Assembly (NCBI GenBank): GCA_900754605.1
Contig: CAAEDK010000203.1
Coordinates: forward strand, 1-17,858
Source of the DNA: an uncultured Oscillospiraceae bacterium
GTDB taxonomy: Bacteria; Bacillota_A; Clostridia; Oscillospirales; Oscillospiraceae
Direction: 5' to 3'
DNA length: 17,858 nt
In this document: positions 7,502 to 13,701 of the stretch, piece after piece
Position numbering within the stretch: position 1 is the first letter of the stretch
Layout: the number at the start of each line of letters is the position of its first letter
Made by a program: the position numbers and the translations under genes
Notes under the pieces: generated by a model
Told to the model about the DNA's origin: nothing
The model's input: the letters and a program-made list of their open reading frames with translations, nothing else
Database searches by the model: none

Positions 7502-7538
7502 AGGAGGAGAGGCCAGCTGCGGTCTCTCTTCCTTTTTT
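7502..7538 (+). terminator. Intrinsic terminator of sufCB
   Basis: AGGAGGAGAGGCC pairs with GGTCTCTCTTCCT (two G-U pairs) around AGCTGC, followed by TTTTTT. It begins 13 bases after the sufB stop. Confidence 0.88.
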
Positions 7539-7548
7539 CATCGGGATG

Positions 7549-7557
7549 TGGTACAAT
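7549..7557 (+). promoter_or_regulatory. Extended -10 promoter of the nnr-alr operon
   Basis: TGGTACAAT is an extended -10 placed just after the suf terminator and 33 bases before the GTG at 7591. The -35 region (TTCCTT area) is poor. Confidence 0.45.
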
Positions 7558-7590
7558 ACCGGAAAAATCTTTTGGAAAGGGGTGCGGGCG

Positions 7591-8097
7591 GTGCGGACCA
7601 TTTATGTTGACTGCGGCGAGGTGTCCCAATCGGGCCCGCTGGGCATTATCAGCAGTGAGGTGAGGGTCCTTTACACCGGGACGGTGCTCCACACGGAGCA
7701 GGCCAAGGTCCGGGCGGAGGTTCCCCAGTATCAGGAGATGGCGGAGCGGGCCGGGGTGTTCTTTTTCTTTGAGGATGAGGAACTCCCGGAGATCCCATTT
7801 TATGCGGTCCCCAGCCTGGAACTGGTGGCCCGGGACCGGGAAGGAAACTGGTACGGCCGCTCGGAGGACCTGGGGGAGGGCGTGTACTGCGTTACCCCGG
7901 AGGGGGCGGCCTTCCGGGTGTCCGAACGTATGGGCCGGTTTTCCAGCCGCCTGCTGGCGGGGGAGGAGGTCCGGGAGCTGTGGGAGCCTGTCCCGGAGCT
8001 CAGGGTGTACCCCTCCAAGGCGGAGGCGGCCCGGGAGGTAGAGCTGGTCCCGTTGGAGGAGCTGCTGCCAAAGGGATGGAAGGAGCGGGAGAGATGA
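7591..8097 (+). CDS. Hypothetical protein, first gene of the nnr operon
   Basis: I do not recognise this 168-residue protein. It has no signal peptide or membrane segment and looks soluble, rich in Glu, Arg and Val, with alternating strands (MRTIYVDCGEV, VRVLYTGTVLH) suggesting a mostly beta fold and a charged C-terminal tail (LLPKGWKERER). The motifs GVFFFFEDEELPEIPFYAVP and GEGVYCVTPEGAAFRV may help database searches. GTG at 7591 is preferred because GGAAAGGGG lies 8-9 bases upstream; GTG 7582 and an upstream ATG at 7546 are in frame, but the latter overlaps the -10. The stop overlaps the nnr start (ATGA), so the two are translationally coupled. Its position is often held by acpS in Firmicutes, but the sequence does not look like AcpS. 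Confidence 0.75.
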   Translation: MRTIYVDCGEVSQSGPLGIISSEVRVLYTGTVLHTEQAKVRAEVPQYQEMAERAGVFFFFEDEELPEIPFYAVPSLELVARDREGNWYGRSEDLGEGVYCVTPEGAAFRVSERMGRFSSRLLAGEEVRELWEPVPELRVYPSKAEAAREVELVPLEELLPKGWKERER

Positions 8098-9779
8098 GTA
8101 TGCTTGCCACCACAGAGCAGATGAGAGAGCTGGACCGGATCGCCATTGAGGAGCGGGGGATCCCCTCTCTGGAACTGATGGAGAACGCCGCCCGGGAGGT
8201 CGCCCAGGCGGCAGCGAATCTGGTGGGGCCTGTGAAGGGTCCGCGGCCGGACGGACGGATCGGGGGCGCAGTGTCCGTGGCGGTACTCGCCTCTCGTAAT
8301 GAGCCGCTGACCCAGGAGGAGCAGCGGGAGTTGGACGAGATACGGGCTGTGGTGGAGTCAAAAAACACCGATCCCACCCAGCGCATCGGCGTATTCTGCG
8401 GTCCGGGGAACAATGGTGGGGACGGCATCGCCGCCGCCCGCATCCTGCTGGAGGAGGGCTATCGGGTCCGCACCTTTCTGGTGGGCGACCGGAATAAGAT
8501 GACCCCGGACGCCCGGGCCATGGAAGAGCGGCTGGCAGAGGCCGGCGGCGCTCTGGAGCCCTTGGATCTGGAGGACCGTCTGCTGACTGCCTGGCTGTCC
8601 ACCTGCGACTGCTATGTGGACGCCCTCTTCGGAGTGGGTTTGAAGCGTCCGGTGGAGGGGGACTTTCTGGCGGCGGTCCGGTGGATGAACGGCCGGCGGG
8701 CCCCTGTGGTGTCCTGCGACTTGCCCTCCGGGGTGGACGGGGACACAGGAGAAATCCTGGGAGAGGCCGTCCGGGCCCATACCACAGTTACCTTTACCTG
8801 TGCCAAGCCGGGGCTCTATCTAGGGGGCGGGGCGGGCTGCGCCGGGGAGGTGCAAGAGGCCGACATTGGGATCCCTTGGGACCTGGTCCATCAAATGATA
8901 TGGCGGGGTCCGGAACCGATCGAGTTAAACCCGAATGATATGCACTGGGTCCTCCCCCGCCGTCCTGCCGATGCACATAAGGGGGATTTTGGAAGGGTAT
9001 TTATCCTGGGGGGCAGCGAGGGCTATACCGGTGCTCCCATTCTGGCCGCCCGGGGCGCTCTGCGGACCGGGGCAGGGCTGGTCTATGTAGGGGCATCCCG
9101 GGAAATCTACCCCATCATGGCCATAAAATGCGAGGAAGCTATGGCTTTTCCACTGCCGGAGGAGTATACTGCAATACTGGAAAAGGCGGCCGCCTGTGAT
9201 GTGGCAGTGATCGGGCCCGGTCTGGGCCGGCATCCGGGGACGGAGCGCCTGGTGCGTTCCCTGCTGAGTGACCTGACGATCCCGGTGGTGCTGGATGCCG
9301 ATGGCATAAACGCACTGGCGGGGCATATAGATGTTCTGGACAGCCGCTCAGCTCCCACGGTGCTCACCCCCCATACAGGGGAGTTTGCCCGCCTGACGGG
9401 CAGCCCTCTGCCGGTACGGGATCCTGTGGCCGCCGCCCGCAGATTTGCAAAGGCCCACCGCTGCACCCTGGTCCTCAAGGGGCGGGGAACAGTGACTTCT
9501 TCCCCGGAGGGAAGAACCTGGATCTGTGGGACGGGAAATCCAGGGATGGCCAAGGGGGGCTCCGGCGATGTGTTGGCCGGGATGATTGCCTCCCTTCTGG
9601 GACAGAAGCATCTGAATGGTTCCGGAACCTCAGTATCGGAGAAAGCCGCTCTGGCGGTATGGCTCCACGGAAAGGCGGGGGATCATTGTGCGGAGCAGTA
9701 TGGTGAGTATGCCATGCTGCCATCAGACCTGATTGAGATGCTCCCCCAGGTGCTGAAGGAGAGCGAGGAGCGGAACTAA
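8094..9779 (+). CDS. nnr: Bifunctional NAD(P)HX epimerase / ADP-dependent dehydratase
   Basis: Repairs hydrated NAD(P)H: the N-terminal domain epimerises R- and S-NAD(P)HX, the C-terminal domain dehydrates S-NAD(P)HX using ADP. The 561-residue product starts MSMLATTEQMRELDRIAIEE. The YjeF_N domain has GPGNNGGDG (103-111), VDALFGVGL (175-183) and DLPSGVDGDTGE (209-220). The ribokinase-like domain has KGDFGRVFILGGSEGYTGA (296-314), IGPGLGRHPGTE (373-384), LDADGINAL (400-408), LTPHTGEF (424-431) and NPGMAKGGSGDVLAGM (482-497). Between the helix ending at about 44 and the strand at about 97 there is an insert of roughly 45 residues over short homologues. The ATG at 8094 overlaps the previous stop and has GGAGCGGGAG just upstream. 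A 33-bp gap leads to the lipoprotein gene. Confidence 0.95.
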   Translation: MSMLATTEQMRELDRIAIEERGIPSLELMENAAREVAQAAANLVGPVKGPRPDGRIGGAVSVAVLASRNEPLTQEEQRELDEIRAVVESKNTDPTQRIGVFCGPGNNGGDGIAAARILLEEGYRVRTFLVGDRNKMTPDARAMEERLAEAGGALEPLDLEDRLLTAWLSTCDCYVDALFGVGLKRPVEGDFLAAVRWMNGRRAPVVSCDLPSGVDGDTGEILGEAVRAHTTVTFTCAKPGLYLGGGAGCAGEVQEADIGIPWDLVHQMIWRGPEPIELNPNDMHWVLPRRPADAHKGDFGRVFILGGSEGYTGAPILAARGALRTGAGLVYVGASREIYPIMAIKCEEAMAFPLPEEYTAILEKAAACDVAVIGPGLGRHPGTERLVRSLLSDLTIPVVLDADGINALAGHIDVLDSRSAPTVLTPHTGEFARLTGSPLPVRDPVAAARRFAKAHRCTLVLKGRGTVTSSPEGRTWICGTGNPGMAKGGSGDVLAGMIASLLGQKHLNGSGTSVSEKAALAVWLHGKAGDHCAEQYGEYAMLPSDLIEMLPQVLKESEERN

Positions 9780-9812
9780 ACGGGCATTTTAAGATGCTTT
9801 GGAGGGAAAAAT

Positions 9813-10406
9813 GTGCGCAGACATCTGCTTTGCGTACCAATGATGACCCTGGTGCTGCTCACCGCCTGCGGCGGGACGGCGGCGGGAGACCCGGCGGAGG
9901 AGCTGGCTCTGGAGATCCGGGGGGAGTATTTGGCTATGGAGCGCTGTGCTGCAGAGGTGGAAGTGACCGCCGATTATGGGCAACGGGTTTATGAATTTCT
10001 CTTGTCCGCCGCAGTAGATGGAGAGGAGACCATTCTGACCCTGCGGGAGCCGGAAGTGGCTGCTGGGATCACTGCACGGATCAACAATGAAGGCGGAGTG
10101 TTGGAGTACGATGGCTTGGCGCTGGAGACTGGTTCCCTGGATGGGGAAGGATTGTCTCCTGTGACTGCTCTTCCTGCACTGCTGACAGCGGCCCGTTCGG
10201 AGTATATGGCGGAGTGTACACTGGAACGAACAGGGGAATCTGAGCTGTTGCGGGTGCGTTGTGCTGATCCGGAGGATCCGCCTGGGATCGGACGGGAGAC
10301 CACTTTGTGGTTTGACCCCGAGACCCACGTGCTGACGCAGGGAGAAATCAGTGTAGACGGATATCGAGTGATCCAGTGCCGTCTGACTGGATTTACCAGA
10401 GGATAG
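9813..10406 (+). CDS. Putative lipoprotein, in the position of B. subtilis YdcC
   Basis: A 197-residue secreted lipoprotein. The start MRRHLLCVPMMTLVLLTACGG is a short lipoprotein signal peptide with lipobox LTAC, so the mature protein would begin at Cys19 on the outer face of the membrane. The rest is beta-rich (VEVTADYGQRVYEFLLSAAV, TILTLREPE, TTLWFDPETHVLTQGEI), consistent with a LolA/LppX-like lipid-binding fold, but that is inference. In B. subtilis a LolA-like lipoprotein (YdcC) precedes alr, which precedes ndoA; this gene holds the same place. GTG at 9813 is chosen because GGAGGG lies 6 bases upstream and it gives an intact signal peptide; another frame starting at 9794 is a shadow. 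Confidence 0.85.
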   Translation: MRRHLLCVPMMTLVLLTACGGTAAGDPAEELALEIRGEYLAMERCAAEVEVTADYGQRVYEFLLSAAVDGEETILTLREPEVAAGITARINNEGGVLEYDGLALETGSLDGEGLSPVTALPALLTAARSEYMAECTLERTGESELLRVRCADPEDPPGIGRETTLWFDPETHVLTQGEISVDGYRVIQCRLTGFTRG

Positions 10407-10424
10407 AGAGGAAGCATTCAGTTT

Positions 10425-11570
10425 ATGGATACCACAAGGATGAGAACATGGGCGGAGATCGATCTGTCCGCCCTGGAACACAATTACCGGACTCTTCGGG
10501 CTATGCTGCCCCAGGGCTGCCGTTTTCTGGGCCTCTGTAAGGCCAATGCCTATGGACATGGGGCCTCTGTGATCGGCCATACCCTGGAGCGTCTGGGGGC
10601 GGATATGCTGGCTGTGGCGTGTGTCAGTGAGGCAGAGGAGCTGCGGCAGAGCGGAGTTACATTGCCGATCCTGTGTTTGGGGGAGACGCCAGAGGAGTTG
10701 ACTCCTCTGCTGCAGGAACTGGATGTGACCCAGATGGTGGCGGATCTTGAGACTGGACGCAGACTATCCGCTGCCGCACAGCGAGCGGGACGGACGATAA
10801 AGATCCATGTAAAGCTTGACACTGGGATGAGCCGTTTGGGCTTTCTGTGGGCGGCAGACCGGGAAGAGGAGACGGCAGATGAGATCGCCCAGCTGTGCCG
10901 CCTTCCTGGATTGGAAGCTGAGGGCCTGTTTACTCACTTTGCCGATGCGGATGGAAGCGAGGCGTATACCATGGCCCAGTTCGACCGTTTTTTGGATGCA
11001 CGGTCGGCACTGGAGGCCAGAGGAATCACCTTCAAAATCTGCCATTGTGCCTCTAGTGCAGCTATGCTACAATATCCATGCACCTATCTAGATATGGTAC
11101 GGCCCGGTTTGGTGCTGTATGGATGGTACCCGGCAGAGGAACTGAAAGGTTTGGATGGTCCAGGTCTGAAGCCGGTCATGGCAGTAAAGAGTCGGGTGGC
11201 CGCAGTGCGCAGTTTGCCCAAGGGGACATCGGTGAGTTATGGTCGTACAGCTGTGCTGGAGAGGGATTCCCAGCTTGCGGTGGTGCCGGTGGGCTATGGA
11301 GACGGCTATCCCAGAAGTCTGTCCAACCGCATGGTGATGCGGGTGCGCGGTGTGGAGTGTCCCATTGTTGGCCGGGTGTGTATGGATATGTGCATGCTGG
11401 ATGTAACCGATGCCCCTAGTGTACAGACGGGGGATGTGGCCGTGGTATACGACGGGCCGTTGTTGGAGCGGGCTGCTCGGCTGGCGGGGACCATCCCTTA
11501 TGAGCTGATGTGTGATGTGAACCCCAGGGTACCTAGAGTCTATCTCCCGGATGGCGAGGCGGCGGAGTGA
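10425..11570 (+). CDS. alr: Alanine racemase
   Basis: PLP enzyme that converts L-alanine to D-alanine for peptidoglycan and, in spore formers, for control of germination. The 381-residue length is standard. The PLP lysine is K39 in LCKANAYGHG, and the second catalytic base is Y272 in SVSYGRTA. Other family blocks are KLDTGMSRLGF (130-140), LFTHFADAD (168-176), CHCASSAAML (206-215), MVRPGLVLYG (224-233), VPVGYGDGYPR (287-297) and GRVCMDMCMLDVTD (316-329). The ATG at 10425 has GAGGAAG about 10 bases upstream; ATG 10440 is a weaker option. It lies 18 bp after the lipoprotein gene and is probably the last gene of the operon. Confidence 0.97.
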   Translation: MDTTRMRTWAEIDLSALEHNYRTLRAMLPQGCRFLGLCKANAYGHGASVIGHTLERLGADMLAVACVSEAEELRQSGVTLPILCLGETPEELTPLLQELDVTQMVADLETGRRLSAAAQRAGRTIKIHVKLDTGMSRLGFLWAADREEETADEIAQLCRLPGLEAEGLFTHFADADGSEAYTMAQFDRFLDARSALEARGITFKICHCASSAAMLQYPCTYLDMVRPGLVLYGWYPAEELKGLDGPGLKPVMAVKSRVAAVRSLPKGTSVSYGRTAVLERDSQLAVVPVGYGDGYPRSLSNRMVMRVRGVECPIVGRVCMDMCMLDVTDAPSVQTGDVAVVYDGPLLERAARLAGTIPYELMCDVNPRVPRVYLPDGEAAE

Positions 11571-11652
11571 CTGCCGTCAGTGGGCAACCTGGTCCTCCTC
11601 TCTGCATAGGATGAGGCGGAGCGGCAGGCGCGCCGCCTGGGCAGAAAAGGCG

Positions 11653-11699
11653 CGGAGGGGAATTTTCCTCTGACAGGAGGTATAATCCCCGCCGCTCCG
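11653..11699. other. Compound hairpin after alr
   Basis: Nested inverted repeats: CGGAG (11653-11657) with CTCCG (11695-11699), GGGGA (11657-11661) with TCCCC (11686-11690), and CCTC (11667-11670) with GAGG (11677-11680). There is no U run, so it is not a clear intrinsic terminator. A perfect TATAAT (11681-11686) sits inside, without a fitting -35; it may be part of an ndoA promoter. Confidence 0.45.
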
Positions 11700-11701
11700 T
11701 G

Positions 11702-11762
11702 GGAAAATCATAGTACAGCGTTACATAAGACCCATTGGGCCGCGTAACGTGTACTATTTTCC
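11702..11762 (+). promoter_or_regulatory. Long hairpin in the ndoA leader
   Basis: The left arm (GGAAAAT, AGTACA and CGTTAC within 11702-11724) pairs with the right arm GTAACGTGTACTATTTTCC (11744-11762) over 19 bp with two small bulges. The loop of about 19 bases contains CCCATTGGG and begins with TACATAAG, so the pentamer UACAU (11722-11726) overlaps the stem-loop junction. The hairpin ends 18 bases before the ndoA GTG. It could be a leader element, an operator dyad or both. Confidence 0.6.
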
Positions 11763-11780
11763 AGCGGAGTGTGAGGATAC

Positions 11781-12146
11781 GTGGATAACAGTGTGAAACG
11801 AGGAGACATTTTTTATGCCGACCTCAGCCCCGTGGTGGGCAGTGAACAGGGGGGCGTGCGGCCCGTTCTGATTGTGCAGAATGACACCGGAAATCGCCAT
11901 AGCCCCACGGTCATCGCTGCAGCTATCACCTCTCAGACCGGAAAGGCCCGCCTCCCCACCCACATCTCCCTGGCCGCCCTCAGTTGTGGACTGCCGAAGG
12001 ATTCTGTGATCCTTTTGGAGCAGATCCGTACGCTGGATAAGCGGCGCCTGCGGGAGCATATGGGGAAGCTGGATGAGACGATGATGAAGCAAGTAGACGG
12101 TGCCATTGCGGTGAGCTTCGGACTCCATCCGGAAACTATGGTATAA
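11781..12146 (+). CDS. ndoA: MazF/NdoA-family endoribonuclease toxin
   Basis: Sequence-specific mRNA interferase; the B. subtilis homologue EndoA cuts RNA at U^ACAU. The 121-residue product contains [20 protein letters not shown] and [10 protein letters not shown] near the N-terminus, then AAAITSQ and [17 protein letters not shown]27 and T50 line up with EndoA catalytic Arg25 and Thr48, so the active site is intact. GTG at 11781 has a weak GTGAGGA upstream; GTG 11793 ([11 protein letters not shown]) matches the B. subtilis start almost as well. In B. subtilis the antitoxin gene (ydcD/endB) lies between alr and this gene; here 11571-11780 has no open frame able to encode it. The neighbour order nnr/lipoprotein/alr/ndoA is otherwise conserved. 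A chromosomal housekeeping-type copy is likely. Confidence 0.95.
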   Translation: MDNSVKRGDIFYADLSPVVGSEQGGVRPVLIVQNDTGNRHSPTVIAAAITSQTGKARLPTHISLAALSCGLPKDSVILLEQIRTLDKRRLREHMGKLDETMMKQVDGAIAVSFGLHPETMV

Positions 12147-12196
12147 GCCGCCGCAGCGGACAAAAGAGAAAGGGCATGGCCCGAAGGAGTATTGAG

Positions 12197-12703
12197 ATGA
12201 AGATAAATCGAGCGTGGAAGATCCGCCTGGGGGCCCTGTGCCTGACCGGGCTATGCCTTGGAACAGGAGTGGCTCTGGCCGCGGGAGATGCGAATGATCC
12301 CCTGGTTACTCTGAGTTATCTCAATGAGACGGTCCTGCCTAAGCTGCTCAACCAGACGGATGAAAAAGCGAAGGTCCGTCAGACTGAATTGGCCAATCAG
12401 CTCAGCCAGGTTATGGCCCAGGGAGGCGGGAATGCTTCGGCATCCTATGCAGTGGTCACCCTGAATCCGGGACAGCGGATGGATCTGGATATCGGCTGTG
12501 AGGTGCTGCTCCGGGTGGGCAGCGCTACAGCTGGAGCAGCAGTGGAGCCAGCCTTGGTGGATGTAAGCGCGGGGGGTGAGCTGTACAATGGCAGCGCACT
12601 GGTGCGCAACCACCTGTATCTGGCCACCATGTCTGATCACTATCTGGTGGCTGGGAACAGCACGGTGAAGGTGCTGGCCCGCGGCGGTTACCGCGTGTCA
12701 TAA
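12197..12703 (+). CDS. Secreted protein of unknown function, clostridial type
   Basis: A 168-residue protein with an N-terminal signal peptide (basic MKINRAWKIR, then GALCLTGLCLGTGVALAAG, likely cut after ALA). The mature start NDPLVTLSYLNETVLPKLL is followed by a helical segment to about residue 75, then a small beta domain with GCEVLLRVGSA, LYNGSALVRNHLYLAT and VLARGGYRV. From memory, a domain pattern like GxExxLRxGxA...NHL...GGY recurs in exported clostridial proteins without known function. ATG 12197 is chosen because AAGGAGT is 7-8 bases upstream; ATG 12176 is in frame with a weaker site. It lies 50 bp after ndoA and may be co-transcribed with it. It is followed directly by the double terminator. 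Confidence 0.75.
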   Translation: MKINRAWKIRLGALCLTGLCLGTGVALAAGDANDPLVTLSYLNETVLPKLLNQTDEKAKVRQTELANQLSQVMAQGGGNASASYAVVTLNPGQRMDLDIGCEVLLRVGSATAGAAVEPALVDVSAGGELYNGSALVRNHLYLATMSDHYLVAGNSTVKVLARGGYRVS

Positions 12704-12714
12704 GCAAAAAAGAG

Positions 12715-12743
12715 AGCCTGTCGAAAAGACTTTTCGACAGGCT
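12715..12743 (-). terminator. Hairpin terminating the MATE-membrane protein operon
   Basis: AGCCTGTCGAAAA pairs perfectly with TTTTCGACAGGCT around GAC. Read on the minus strand it is followed by CTCTTTTTT (plus 12706-12714), giving a U tail for transcripts coming from 12817. It forms a tandem with the next hairpin. Confidence 0.8.
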
Positions 12744-12745
12744 GG

Positions 12746-12786
12746 GGCCGGCAGGCACAGAGGATTCTGTGTCTGCCGGCCTTTTT
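12746..12786 (+). terminator. Terminator of the ndoA-secreted protein unit
   Basis: GGCCGGCAGGCACAGA pairs with TCTGTGTCTGCCGGCC (one G-U) around GGAT, then TTTTT. It works on the plus strand, while the neighbouring hairpin works on the minus strand. Confidence 0.9.
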
Positions 12787-12816
12787 GATTGGATGCAACG
12801 GCGAAGGAGCGGGCCG

Positions 12817-13650
12817 TTACTGTGAAGTTGAATCCTCGCTGCGGGGAGCGGTACGGTGGCTGTGCTGCCGCATGTCATGATTGGTAGGGAGGATCGGGAT
12901 GGAAAACAATATTTTGGCCAACCAGACGAAGGAGAGAAGAACCAAAATAGGGATGATGCAGGCGGTCACCAACATAACAGCCAGGGCCTCCAGAAAATCG
13001 TTGGCCATCCGGCCAACCTTATCTGCGGCTCCGGAGGCGGCATGGGTGATCCCGTCCAACAGACCTGCCCAAAAGCCCTTCTCATCCCCACCTGCCGCAG
13101 CACTGTCCTCAATCTCCTGGGCGGTGTCTTGGGCAGATTGGATAGTAGCATCGATGGAGGCCTGATAGGTATCCTCGATCATATCGGAGAGCTGAAGACT
13201 GACTGGGATCACCAGGACGATAAGCAGGCCAAAGGCGGCTAGTTTCCCAGCTAGGAGCCGGAGTCCTTTCCAGTCAAAAATCACATTTAAGATGTAGGCC
13301 AAGCATGCCACAGGGATCAGGACCTTGAAGGCAAGAAAGCCAGTAATCGTCAACAGGTATTTTTCCAGATAGATGGCGCAGAGTACCACAAGAAAGTGGG
13401 AACTCAGGTCGGCTAACTGCTCTGCAATGGGGGTAGCGGCATCCCCGGGAATAAGGGTGATGGCCGCCGAAGCCGCAGCGGAGGCGGCGGAGAGTTCCAG
13501 CACCGTAGTCTGCTTCTCCTCCAGCGCAGCAATGGAATGCTTGTGAAATTCAGAGGAGGAGGCAATGTTTGAGAGGACAAAGAAAGAGAATAGGGCTGCA
13601 AGGAGTGGAAGGATCAGGAACAGGGCATTCTGACGGAGTTTTTCTATCAT
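12817..13650 (-). CDS. Membrane protein of unknown function
   Basis: A 277-residue integral membrane protein that I do not recognise. Hydrophobic segments lie at about 9-29, 86-106, 107-125, 133-155 and 222-250. Between the first and second is an Ala-rich, Glu-containing stretch (HSIAALEEKQTTVLELSAAS) that could be a short coiled coil. Between the fourth and fifth lies a soluble acidic region with DMIEDTYQASIDATIQSAQD and GFWAGLLDGITHAASGAADK. The tail is short and His/Arg/Ser-rich. ATG at 13650 has AAGGAG about 6 bases upstream. It follows the MATE gene by 51 bp on the same strand with no terminator between, so an operon is likely. No function is assigned. Confidence 0.75.
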   Translation of the reverse strand: MIEKLRQNALFLILPLLAALFSFFVLSNIASSSEFHKHSIAALEEKQTTVLELSAASAAASAAITLIPGDAATPIAEQLADLSSHFLVVLCAIYLEKYLLTITGFLAFKVLIPVACLAYILNVIFDWKGLRLLAGKLAAFGLLIVLVIPVSLQLSDMIEDTYQASIDATIQSAQDTAQEIEDSAAAGGDEKGFWAGLLDGITHAASGAADKVGRMANDFLEALAVMLVTACIIPILVLLSFVWLAKILFSIPILPTNHDMRQHSHRTAPRSEDSTSQ

Positions 13651-13701
13651 ATTTAGCTCCTTTCATGGGGCAGCGTTTAGGCTGTAAATTGAGCAGAAAA
13701 C

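Noticed and set aside
6442..8361. Open frame of 639 codons antisense to sufB and the hypothetical gene
   Set aside because: It spans the repeat, sufB, a terminator and part of another operon; its low-complexity Pro/Arg/His start and lack of a recognisable motif mark it as a shadow.
11604..11669. 21-codon ATG frame in the alr-ndoA gap as an antitoxin
   Set aside because: Too short, Arg/Ala-biased, no ribosome binding site, and nothing like an EndB or ribbon-helix-helix protein.
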